Assembly (NCBI GenBank): GCA_001321835.1
Contig: JPUR01000259.1
Location: 1 to 5,251, forward strand
Direction: 5' to 3'
Source of the DNA: Marinosulfonomonas sp. PRT-SC04
GTDB lineage: Bacteria; Pseudomonadota; Alphaproteobacteria; Rhodobacterales; Rhodobacteraceae
DNA: 5,251 nucleotides
A program made the position numbers and the translations under genes. The notes below the pieces were generated by a model that did not search any database, was not told the origin of the DNA, and was given only the letters and a program-made list of their open reading frames with translations. Each line of letters opens with the position of its first letter. The stretch's first letter is position 1. This document shows positions 1 through 5,251 of this stretch, piece after piece.

Positions 1-52
1 CGAGCTGATGCCGTGGCAGTATAAGTCAGAAATGTAGGCGACGGACGCTTAC
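1..52 (+). mobile_element. Right end of an IS66-family insertion sequence (terminal repeat 37-52)
   Basis: Bases 37-52 read on the minus strand are GTAAGCGTCCGTCGCC. The start GTAAGCG is the usual outer end of IS66-family terminal inverted repeats. It lies immediately after the transposase-like stop codon and shares its last base, as expected for the 3' end of such an element. The element therefore ends at base 52 and extends leftward out of the window. Its other end, and any accessory tnpA/tnpB genes, are not visible. Confidence 0.72.
2..37 (+). CDS. IS66-family transposase, C-terminal end only (partial at window edge)
   Basis: Only the last eleven codons and the TAG stop are in the window; the frame reads ELMPWQYKSEM then stop. 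A tail of the form DELMPW/DELLPW followed by a few residues is typical of the large IS66-family transposase (TnpC). The identification is reinforced because the stop codon runs directly into a sequence that looks like an IS66 terminal inverted repeat. The rest of the gene lies to the left, outside the window, so integrity and activity cannot be judged. The tail is very short, so the call depends on the combination of the motif and the adjoining repeat. Confidence 0.7.
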   Translation, partial: ELMPWQYKSEM

Positions 53-60
53 TTTTGAAG
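53..60. repeat. Candidate 8-bp target-site duplication of the IS66 element
   Basis: IS66-family elements usually duplicate 8 bp of target. The eight bases just outside the terminal repeat are ttttgaag, so this would be one copy. The partner copy lies beyond the left end of the element, outside the window, so the duplication is predicted from position and not observed. Confidence 0.4.
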
Positions 61-117
61 CGGCTTATGGCAAAATCAAGCGCAGAGGGAAACTATCGTA
101 AACTTTGCGACAGAACC
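53..117 (-). mobile_element. End fragment of an IS6-family insertion sequence (terminal repeat 100-117)
   Basis: Bases 100-117 read on the minus strand are GGTTCTGTCGCAAAGTTT. From memory this differs at one position from the IS257/IS431-type IS6-family terminal repeat (GGTTCTGTTGCAAAGTTT). Its outer end is base 117, so the element body lies to the left. Only 65 bp remain before the IS66 boundary at 52/53, which suggests the IS66 element landed inside this IS6-family copy. Bases 53-96 are internal IS6 sequence, too short for me to assign to the transposase start or end. IS6 elements also usually make 8-bp duplications, in which case 118-125 (tccgattg) would be one copy. Confidence 0.7.
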
Positions 118-172
118 TCCGATTGTTAGTCGTGTTACTCTATCCGCCTGAAAAGGCCGAACGTGTAGTTTA
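118..172. other. Short gap between immunity gene and IS6-family end; no gene or clear terminator
   Basis: These 55 bases separate the stop codon of the immunity candidate from the outer end of the IS6-family repeat. The only structure is a 4-bp GCCT/AGGC stem closing a GAAA loop at 146-157. There is no run of T after it on either strand, so it does not make a convincing intrinsic terminator. Confidence 0.6.
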
Positions 173-646
173 TTATCGTTCGGGCCATCCTTCCCCCAAC
201 AAATTGCTCCAGTAGCTTTTCTCTTCGGGATCCGAATTTTCCAGTGCAACATTACAATATTTTAAAAATATCTTTTTTTGATGATTTGTTAAGAAGTTTT
301 TTAAGAATGAATCCCTCTCTGTAATGGGCTTTTTTCTGTTCTTTTGGCTTACGAAGAACATGTTTTTCAGAGGTTCTATGTCATATCTATTTTTTTGCAC
401 AGATAACTTCATAACTAACCCGAAAAAAAATACCCGCGCTTCTGGGTAGCAATCCGATAGTGTGAATGTACTGATTTCAAAATCCTCTAGGGTTAATTCC
501 AGCCACCCCTTTTCCCAGAAAGATGAAGAATCGTCATCAGCTTCTATATATCCATCAAAGTTTGCTGGGTCAGGTGGTCGAGGTGTTGATAAAAAAAAAT
601 TATCCACATCAGCCAAAAGTTCCCCGTATTTTTCACTCGTTCCCAT
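173..646 (-). CDS. Putative immunity protein for the RHS toxin, DUF6714-like
   Basis: This 157-residue protein has no signal peptide or membrane segment, so it should be cytoplasmic. By position it is the cognate immunity protein: it starts 13 bases after the stop of the RHS gene on the same strand, and its N-terminal half is strongly acidic (about 17 Asp/Glu against 4 Lys/Arg in the first 75 residues) while the toxin tip is basic. By pattern it resembles DUF6714: a W-x-E-L-T-x-E-D stretch (residues about 48-55), a PEA-x-x-F-F segment (about 67-74) where that family has its 'PE-x-F-x-Y-Y-L-P-A' motif, and a C-terminal helix ending in an S-Y-W-S motif. The usual LPA is replaced here by FGL, so the match is distant. 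The ATG has only a weak purine-rich site (AGAAAG, nine bases upstream), so translation may be coupled to the RHS gene. The gene is AT-rich and has a run of nine A on the + strand at 591-599. Small immunity candidates with other functions cannot be excluded. Confidence 0.75.
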   Translation of the reverse strand: MGTSEKYGELLADVDNFFLSTPRPPDPANFDGYIEADDDSSSFWEKGWLELTLEDFEISTFTLSDCYPEARVFFFGLVMKLSVQKNRYDIEPLKNMFFVSQKNRKKPITERDSFLKNFLTNHQKKIFLKYCNVALENSDPEEKSYWSNLLGEGWPER

Positions 647-659
647 TTTGTTGTGCTTT

Positions 660-1025
660 CTAATATTTGCGGCTTAGAAGTCGGAACGTTCCAAGTATTC
701 CTAAAGAATTGCGTCTAAGTAAACTATTGCATTCAACCCATTTCCCGCAATCCCTAATGCGCCTATTTGTTTCCCCTGCAGCTGTTTGCCCACCTGGAAG
801 AGGAAAATTCGCTGGGCACTTTGCATCCCGCTCCTTTCTTGCCTGGCATAATTCCCCCCATTGTTTAGTCTTATAATACAATGAATATACACTGTCATTA
901 AGAGTGCAACCTTTTGGGCGTACCGCTTTCGCTATTCGCACTCTTTCCCTCAAGGGTTCACACGGGTCTCCACACGAGGGCCCGTTTGTTGTGCTTCCTA
1001 TTTTTGATGTTGGACCGCTAGACTG
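660..1025 (-). other. C-terminal toxin tip of the RHS protein (residues 1351-1471), family not recognised
   Basis: The tip begins right after the DPRGE end of the RHS core and runs to the TAG stop. It is basic by count (about 22 Lys/Arg against 10 Asp/Glu) and holds seven cysteines: 1368, 1372, 1390, 1410, 1420, 1443 and 1449. Visible pieces are a CGDPCEPLRERV segment, a C-x-x-A-R-x-x-R-D-x-x-C spacing at 1410-1420, a proline/glycine turn (LPGG), and R-I-R-D-C-G-K-W-V-E-C near the end. I see no HNH, AHH, DddA-type deaminase, ADP-ribosyltransferase or Ntox signature that I can name. The cysteines could bind zinc or form disulfides after export. Its GC content is below that of the core, as expected for a swapped module. 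Toxicity is inferred from position and partner only. Confidence 0.7.
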
Positions 1026-4000
1026 TTCTCCCCTCGGATCAACATACCGCCCCGGATTTTGCCTTGCATACCCATACACGCTGGCCCCATCAACCAGCCC
1101 CAGCGGGTCAGCTTGGATATACCGGCCTGTGGTCGGATCATAGTCCCGCATCCAGTTTTGGTGCAACCCGCTTTCGGACTGGAACCATTGCCCCGGGAAG
1201 CGGAGGTTGATATTCGCACCTGACGATGTGTGCACCCCACCGAACGGCAGATACGTTGCCTCCCAGACCTTGGTGCCGGTCGCGTCCGTTGCGAACACCG
1301 GTTTGCCGATGTGATCGGAGCGAACGAAGTAAACCACCCCGCCCTCAATCACCGCAATCGGCTTGCCCTCAAACCAGACATATTCGCGGATCAGGGTGCT
1401 GACCTTACTCACCGGATCAAAGTCAAACTCGGCGATCCGGTTGCCATCTGGACCATAGATCGAATGGATCACCTGACCCGTTTGGGTGAGCGTTCGTATC
1501 GCCTGCTGGCCTAAGTAATTATACTTATACTCCGCCTGCACCACGCCGTTGATCGAGAAGCTCTCCATCCGGTTGGCAGCGTCATAGGTATAGCCATATC
1601 CCTGACCTGAGCGGTTGTCATACGTCACATTCCCTGCCGCATCATGGGTGAAGGTGCGTGCCGTGCCACCCGAGATTGAGGCCAGACGGTTGTCCGTCGC
1701 AAGGTAGCTATAGGTATCGGTTGTGGTGACGGCAGCCACGGTGCTGGAGCGGCTCGTCCGGTTGCCCACCGCATCATAGGTGAACCCCAGAGCGCCATAG
1801 GCCCCATTGGCCGAGGCCAACAGCTCCCGCGTCGAATAGGTGAAGTTTTCATTGCGCAGCGCATCCAGCTGATCGGTCACTGACGACAGATTGTCGCGCG
1901 ACGTGTAACCCATATCAACATCCCGCAGGGTGGTAGTGCCGTTACTGTCGGTGATCCCTGTCAGACGGTAAGAGCTGTCGTAGGTCAGCGCCTGGGTGAA
2001 CCCGTCGCCATAGGTCATCGCATTCACGGGGCCGTTCGGAAGATAAGTGATGTTGCTCAGAGGGTAAGTTTTGGAGCTACCTATTTTTAGTTTGATCCGA
2101 TTCACCCGGTCATCGGTGTCGTAATAGTAAAATACCCGATGCTTGCTGACAGGGTATTCAAACCAAATCAGATTTCCTTCATAATCATAAGCACGGTCGA
2201 CCCGGTATTTCCCGCCTCCGGCATAATGGTGCAAAGTGTCGACTTTTACAGAAGTGGAGCGGTACCTATAGGCAAGCCTTGTGTCGATAATACCATCATT
2301 AATATTGCTAAGTTTACCTCGTTTCCATAGGTTAAGATTTGTTTGACTGGACATATCGCCGTCATATTCAAACACAATATCGGCGAGTGTTCCGCTCGGG
2401 TAGATTTTTGTTATCAACCTGCCGCTATTGTCATAATCATAGTTGGTGATAATGCCACGAGCATCGGTCATTGATGTGGTCTGCCCACGGTTGTTGTAGC
2501 TGTAAGAGATCGTGCCACGGTCGGCGCTGACTTCGCTCACCACTTCACCAAACCCGTTGTAAACCGTATCCGTATCGATCAGGCGCGGGTCAGTAAACTT
2601 GGTGGTTTGGTCAGCATCGTTATGCTCCGTGCTGGTGGTAAAACCCGCACGGTCTACCACATCGGTTAGCCGGTTCAGCGCATCAAAGCTTTGAGTGGTT
2701 TGCAGCGATGTCGGGTCGGTGATTGCGCTGAGGTTATCCTCGACGTCATGAGAAAAATTCCAAGTCTGGCCATTAGCGCCTATGGTTTTTAGAAGGCGGC
2801 CAAGCTCATCGAACTGGGTGTCCTCCCAGAAGGTCGCAGCAGAGATCCCGTTAGAATATTCTGTGCGCGTAATATTGCCCATGGCATCATGGGTATAGGT
2901 GGCAACCTCGCCGTCTGGACTTGTTGTATCGGTCAGTCGGCGGGCCTCGTCATATGTGAAGGTCCAAGTGTTACCGCGAGTATTGGTTATGCTTAGAAGT
3001 TGGCCAACCACATCATACGTATAAGTATTTGTTGCCTGACTTGCCGATACGGTGTCCAATCCAGAGCTGGTCACACGTCCCAAGATATCATAACCGAAGA
3101 CCCATTTTGTACTATCCGGATTGGTGATCTCGGTTGGCTGTCCCATTGAGTTCATTGCAGTAATTGTGGTCACCAACCCATTGGCGTCCGTGGTTGTGAG
3201 GAGGCTTCCGTCCACATCATAGGTATAGGTGATTTCATCGACGATGCCGTTTGAGGGCAGACCTGGGCCATCAAGCAACGTTAAAACTTTCATACCGGAC
3301 GCCAGTGTGGAATACCAATAATCCCAAGTGCGGACATCGCCATTGTTCGGGCTGCCCAACAACACATCAGACTGACTGTATTGTGTTAGCAGACCTTCAG
3401 GAGAATAGCTGAAGGTCTCGCTCATTTGAGATGTTGTTCTGGTGAGCGGCAGCTTGTAATCGGCATGCCAAGTGTAGGTGGTCACCCTTGGTGCCACGCC
3501 ATCCGCATCCTCAGTTTTAGTTAGGACGCGGCCTTTGCTGTTTCGGGTATATGTGGTTTTCGAGGCATTGCGCTCGGTGCGCTCATAAACAAACCCCTCG
3601 GGCTCGCCCGCGCCTGGTGTGTAGTCATAGTTAAGGGCTGTACCGAGGCAGCTGGAGGTTGCGACCCCTTGAACGGACGAGACGCGCTCCAATCCCTCAA
3701 CCAACGTGGTGGTGTATACAGTGTCGCGCCCAAGAGGATTGGTAACTGTTGAGCTTGCTGCATCAAAAGCATGCGAGATCGCGCCACCAAAATGTTCCGT
3801 TGAGGTTACTTTGCCAATAAATGGGCCGTTGGACTGATATGTAAAAGTGGCATAGTCAAATGCATTTCCACTGTTATCTACACGCCCATCGCGAATTGTT
3901 GCTAGCGCTGGCGGATAGAGCGCATCTAAATTTGCGGCATCCGTTACATAGGAGTATTCTGCAATAATATCTGTAGTTGAGTTACTTATATCAGTTCGCG

Positions 4001-5075
4001 TGACAGAAGAAATTTTAGGGTTGGCTGGCGTAAGAGTGTTTTCTGCATAGGCGTAGTCGACAGATATTTGAGGCGTAAAATCCACCCCATCATAGTCTGT
4101 ATCAATTTCTATTTTTGAGACAACCCATATGGTAGAGTTCGTAACAGCACTATTTGACCATGTTAGCTCTGCACGTTGTCCACGATTATCTGAAATAGCA
4201 AGCAACTGAAAGCGCCGACTATCATCGCCGATGATATGTGGGGACCTCTCCAATTGTATTTTATAGCCATCGCTCCAGTTTATTTCATCAAGAAAACCGA
4301 TGCCAAACATATTACTTGACAGATATTTTGTTGTCCCCTTCCCGTCACGAATAATGTAAAATCCACGGCTACAGCCCCAGCCCGCGCACTGAAAGTCAAG
4401 TTCGTAAGAATGCCAGTTTCTTTTGGCTAAACCTTCGCGAAGAGTGCCCGTGAAATTGTGGCGGCCACCGCTTGGAGTGTAATAGCTTCTCTCGCTCAAT
4501 ACGTCGCTGTATTCTTGACGCCACACACCAGCGTGCCCCATAACGCGCCTGTGCCGATGTGCACTTATCAATCGATCATCAGAGCGATAGAAGCGCCTAA
4601 TCCTAAATCGAGGGTCCTTTTGCGAAACCCAGTCATCAACAGCTTCAATCTTTGCATGAGTGATTACATCTGTAGGGTTTCCAACAGCAGTTGTGCACGT
4701 TGAAGGCATCACACAGCGTGGACTGTCAGGAAATACGGAAACTTTTGAATCGTCATCGTAAGTAATAAAGCACCAGTGAGAGATAGGTGTGGTAACTCCA
4801 TAGCTATCAGTACATGTCGCACTACGATATGAGTTTTTTTCAACGCTGGCCCCTGCGCTTCCCCCCAGATAATGTAGGCCTATGACGATACCAAGATTAA
4901 ACGAATTACAGACTGCGTTTGCGTCCGGGCTCTTTATGCCATACCCAAGAGGTTGCTTCCATAATTTCTCTGTAAAAACCACGTCTTTTGCGTATGCATT
5001 CGTGCTTGATACAAATGCCAAAGATGCAAACGAAACGGCAGCCACAATAAGGCCGCGAAAACTCAATACTCTCAA
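660..5075 (-). CDS. Secreted RHS/YD-repeat polymorphic toxin with C-terminal effector tip
   Basis: This 1471-residue protein is built in the order seen in RHS toxins. A Sec signal peptide occupies residues 1-29, with likely cleavage after AYA. Residues 30-130 form a cysteine-containing N-terminal region (Cys 56, 88, 102, 121, 127). From about 131 the VGNPTDV...FRIRRFYRSDD segment matches DUF6531. From about 435 to 1240 there are many YD repeats of the type TYTYDVDGSL, FTYDEARRL and YTYDAANRM. The RHS-associated core follows at about 1249-1350, including DHIGKP, YDPTTGRYIQADPLGL and NPGRYVDPRGE. The last 121 residues are a variable tip. RHS shells form hollow beta cocoons around such tips, and Asp1346 corresponds to the self-cleavage Asp of the DPxG motif. 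The start is TTG: it is the only start upstream of the signal peptide before an in-frame TAA, and GAGGGGA is correctly placed in front of it. Delivery by Sec plus an unknown later step is inferred; there is no PAAR domain or type VI gene here. The reading frame is intact. Confidence 0.93.
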   Translation of the reverse strand: MRVLSFRGLIVAAVSFASLAFVSSTNAYAKDVVFTEKLWKQPLGYGIKSPDANAVCNSFNLGIVIGLHYLGGSAGASVEKNSYRSATCTDSYGVTTPISHWCFITYDDDSKVSVFPDSPRCVMPSTCTTAVGNPTDVITHAKIEAVDDWVSQKDPRFRIRRFYRSDDRLISAHRHRRVMGHAGVWRQEYSDVLSERSYYTPSGGRHNFTGTLREGLAKRNWHSYELDFQCAGWGCSRGFYIIRDGKGTTKYLSSNMFGIGFLDEINWSDGYKIQLERSPHIIGDDSRRFQLLAISDNRGQRAELTWSNSAVTNSTIWVVSKIEIDTDYDGVDFTPQISVDYAYAENTLTPANPKISSVTRTDISNSTTDIIAEYSYVTDAANLDALYPPALATIRDGRVDNSGNAFDYATFTYQSNGPFIGKVTSTEHFGGAISHAFDAASSTVTNPLGRDTVYTTTLVEGLERVSSVQGVATSSCLGTALNYDYTPGAGEPEGFVYERTERNASKTTYTRNSKGRVLTKTEDADGVAPRVTTYTWHADYKLPLTRTTSQMSETFSYSPEGLLTQYSQSDVLLGSPNNGDVRTWDYWYSTLASGMKVLTLLDGPGLPSNGIVDEITYTYDVDGSLLTTTDANGLVTTITAMNSMGQPTEITNPDSTKWVFGYDILGRVTSSGLDTVSASQATNTYTYDVVGQLLSITNTRGNTWTFTYDEARRLTDTTSPDGEVATYTHDAMGNITRTEYSNGISAATFWEDTQFDELGRLLKTIGANGQTWNFSHDVEDNLSAITDPTSLQTTQSFDALNRLTDVVDRAGFTTSTEHNDADQTTKFTDPRLIDTDTVYNGFGEVVSEVSADRGTISYSYNNRGQTTSMTDARGIITNYDYDNSGRLITKIYPSGTLADIVFEYDGDMSSQTNLNLWKRGKLSNINDGIIDTRLAYRYRSTSVKVDTLHHYAGGGKYRVDRAYDYEGNLIWFEYPVSKHRVFYYYDTDDRVNRIKLKIGSSKTYPLSNITYLPNGPVNAMTYGDGFTQALTYDSSYRLTGITDSNGTTTLRDVDMGYTSRDNLSSVTDQLDALRNENFTYSTRELLASANGAYGALGFTYDAVGNRTSRSSTVAAVTTTDTYSYLATDNRLASISGGTARTFTHDAAGNVTYDNRSGQGYGYTYDAANRMESFSINGVVQAEYKYNYLGQQAIRTLTQTGQVIHSIYGPDGNRIAEFDFDPVSKVSTLIREYVWFEGKPIAVIEGGVVYFVRSDHIGKPVFATDATGTKVWEATYLPFGGVHTSSGANINLRFPGQWFQSESGLHQNWMRDYDPTTGRYIQADPLGLVDGASVYGYARQNPGRYVDPRGEQSSGPTSKIGSTTNGPSCGDPCEPLRERVRIAKAVRPKGCTLNDSVYSLYYKTKQWGELCQARKERDAKCPANFPLPGGQTAAGETNRRIRDCGKWVECNSLLRRNSLGILGTFRLLSRKY
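4989..5075 (-). other. Sec signal peptide of the RHS protein (residues 1-29)
   Basis: The n-region MRVLSFR has two arginines. It is followed by a hydrophobic stretch GLIVAAVSFASLAFV and a polar c-region ending in A-Y-A, a good signal peptidase I site before Lys30. There is no cysteine at the cleavage point, so this is not a lipoprotein signal. It indicates export from the cytoplasm, unlike the many RHS effectors that ride on type VI spikes. Confidence 0.85.
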
Positions 5076-5087
5076 ACCATTCCCCTC
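5073..5087 (-). promoter_or_regulatory. Ribosome binding site and TTG start of the RHS gene
   Basis: On the minus strand GAGGGGA (5081-5087) is followed after five bases by TTG (5073-5075). An ATG at 5078-5080 is nearer the site but is out of frame and meets TGA after one more codon. The frame of the signal peptide has no ATG or GTG upstream before a TAA. The TTG is therefore the best start. Confidence 0.75.
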
Positions 5088-5112
5088 ATGAAGTTACTAT
5101 CTACCTATGAGT

Positions 5113-5126
5113 GAACGTTAACGAAC
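5113..5126. promoter_or_regulatory. Small palindrome between promoter and start, possible operator
   Basis: The sequence gaacgttaacgaac is centred on a perfect 8-bp palindrome, CGTTAACG, and the outer G/C pair also matches (5 of 7 positions symmetric). It lies just downstream of the candidate -10 element, where a repressor could act. It is short and may be chance. Confidence 0.22.
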
Positions 5127-5132
5127 AATAGA

Positions 5133-5141
5133 AATATATCA
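5133..5141 (-). promoter_or_regulatory. Candidate extended -10 promoter for the operon
   Basis: The minus strand reads TGATATATT, which is TGn followed by TATATT (five of six matches to TATAAT). This is the form of an extended -10 element. No good -35 box stands 16-18 bases upstream, as such promoters tolerate. It would give a leader of roughly 50 bases before the TTG. The region is AT-rich, so a chance match is possible. Confidence 0.33.
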
Positions 5142-5151
5142 AGAAAAAGTT

Positions 5152-5196
5152 ACCATCATGGAATTAGCAACTATTTTAACTGGAAACCGTGATGGT
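5152..5196. repeat. Inverted repeat with 25-base loop upstream of the RHS gene
   Basis: The arms accatcatgg (5152-5161) and ccgtgatggt (5187-5196) pair at nine of ten positions around a 25-base AT-rich spacer. On the + strand the second arm is followed by four more T, so it could be a long-loop terminator of a gene entering from the left. On the minus strand it sits just upstream of the candidate promoter and could be a protein-binding site. Neither role is certain. Confidence 0.4.
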
Positions 5197-5220
5197 TTTT
5201 ACTTTCCACGAATAGGTTTT

Positions 5221-5248
5221 AAGCCACCGGCTTCCAGCCGGTTCGCTT
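5221..5248. repeat. GC-rich hairpin at the right edge, possibly an IS or REP-like end
   Basis: The stem accggc (5226-5231) pairs perfectly with gccggt (5237-5242) around the loop ttcca. An outer aag/ctt pair (5221-5223 with 5246-5248) extends it across an internal loop. Hairpins of this look are common at the ends of IS200/IS605-type elements and in REP-like repeats. The window stops three bases later, so no family can be assigned. Confidence 0.4.
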
Positions 5249-5251
5249 CAG

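Noticed and set aside
146..157. Stem GCCT-GAAA-AGGC as operon terminator
   Set aside because: The stem is only four base pairs and has no T run after it on the minus strand.
701..898. Minus-strand 65-codon frame overlapping the toxin tip
   Set aside because: It is out of frame with the RHS gene, has no domain or binding site, and the RHS frame continues intact through this stretch.
462..1514. Several + strand open frames (for example 462-677, 667-876, 904-1143, 1230-1514)
   Set aside because: They lie opposite the immunity and RHS genes, have no recognisable domains, and their sequence follows from the constrained minus-strand codons. The same holds for + strand frames at 2139-2330, 4458-4703 and 4882-5091.
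1249..3800. DNA direct repeats or CRISPR-like array suggested by recurring 'catcataggt' strings
   Set aside because: These recurrences are codons for the YD motif (TYDV/TYDA) within the RHS gene, irregularly spaced and diverged, not a DNA repeat array.
660..5075. Type VI secretion RHS effector
   Set aside because: There is no PAAR domain or N-terminal transmembrane pair, and no VgrG, Eag chaperone or DUF1795 gene in the window; the Sec signal peptide points to another route.
5078..5080. ATG as start of the RHS gene
   Set aside because: It is out of frame with the signal peptide, stops after two codons and sits directly against the Shine-Dalgarno sequence.
5240..5251. 'ggttcgcttcag' as a second IS6-family terminal repeat on the right
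   Set aside because: Only the first five bases agree with the left repeat, and the following CTGTCGCAAAG part is missing.

Overview
The window carries one two-gene operon on the minus strand, flanked on the left by insertion-sequence ends. The main gene (660-5075) encodes a 1471-residue RHS/YD-repeat protein. It has a Sec signal peptide, a DUF6531-like N-terminal region, a long YD-repeat shell, the conserved RHS-associated core, and a 121-residue variable C-terminal tip. Directly downstream (173-646), 13 bases away, is a small acidic protein with the spacing and character of an immunity protein. This is the standard architecture of a polymorphic toxin with its cognate immunity gene. I do not recognise the tip fold: it is basic and holds seven cysteines. 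The immunity candidate resembles the DUF6714 family by pattern.

Left flank (1-117): bases 2-37 are the last codons of an IS66-family transposase (...ELMPWQYKSEM, stop). The stop runs into a terminal repeat whose outer end is GTAAGCG at base 52. The next eight bases (53-60) would be one copy of its target duplication. Bases 100-117 match an IS6-family terminal repeat (GGTTCTGTCGCAAAGTTT read on the minus strand), with its outer end at 117. The simplest reading is an IS66 element inserted 65 bp inside the end of an IS6-family element, which itself ends 55 bp beyond the immunity stop codon. Bases 118-172 hold no gene and no convincing terminator.

Right flank (5076-5251) is the upstream region of the operon. 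It contains a good Shine-Dalgarno sequence serving a TTG start, a candidate extended -10 promoter, an inverted repeat with a long loop, and a GC-rich hairpin at the window edge. No coding sequence is visible there.

The organism is probably a proteobacterium, and an alphaproteobacterium is possible. This rests only on the mix of IS66 and IS6 ends, the moderate GC and the RHS type. Base composition is mosaic. Sampled 60-base lines of the RHS shell are about 53-65% GC, whereas the N-terminal part, a block near 2040-2340, the toxin tip and the immunity gene are much more AT-rich (about 23-45%). That fits modular exchange in an accessory region.

Inferred working model: the RHS protein is exported by Sec, encapsulates or displays the tip at the cell surface or outside, and delivers it to neighbouring cells. 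The leaderless immunity protein protects the producer from inside the cytoplasm.
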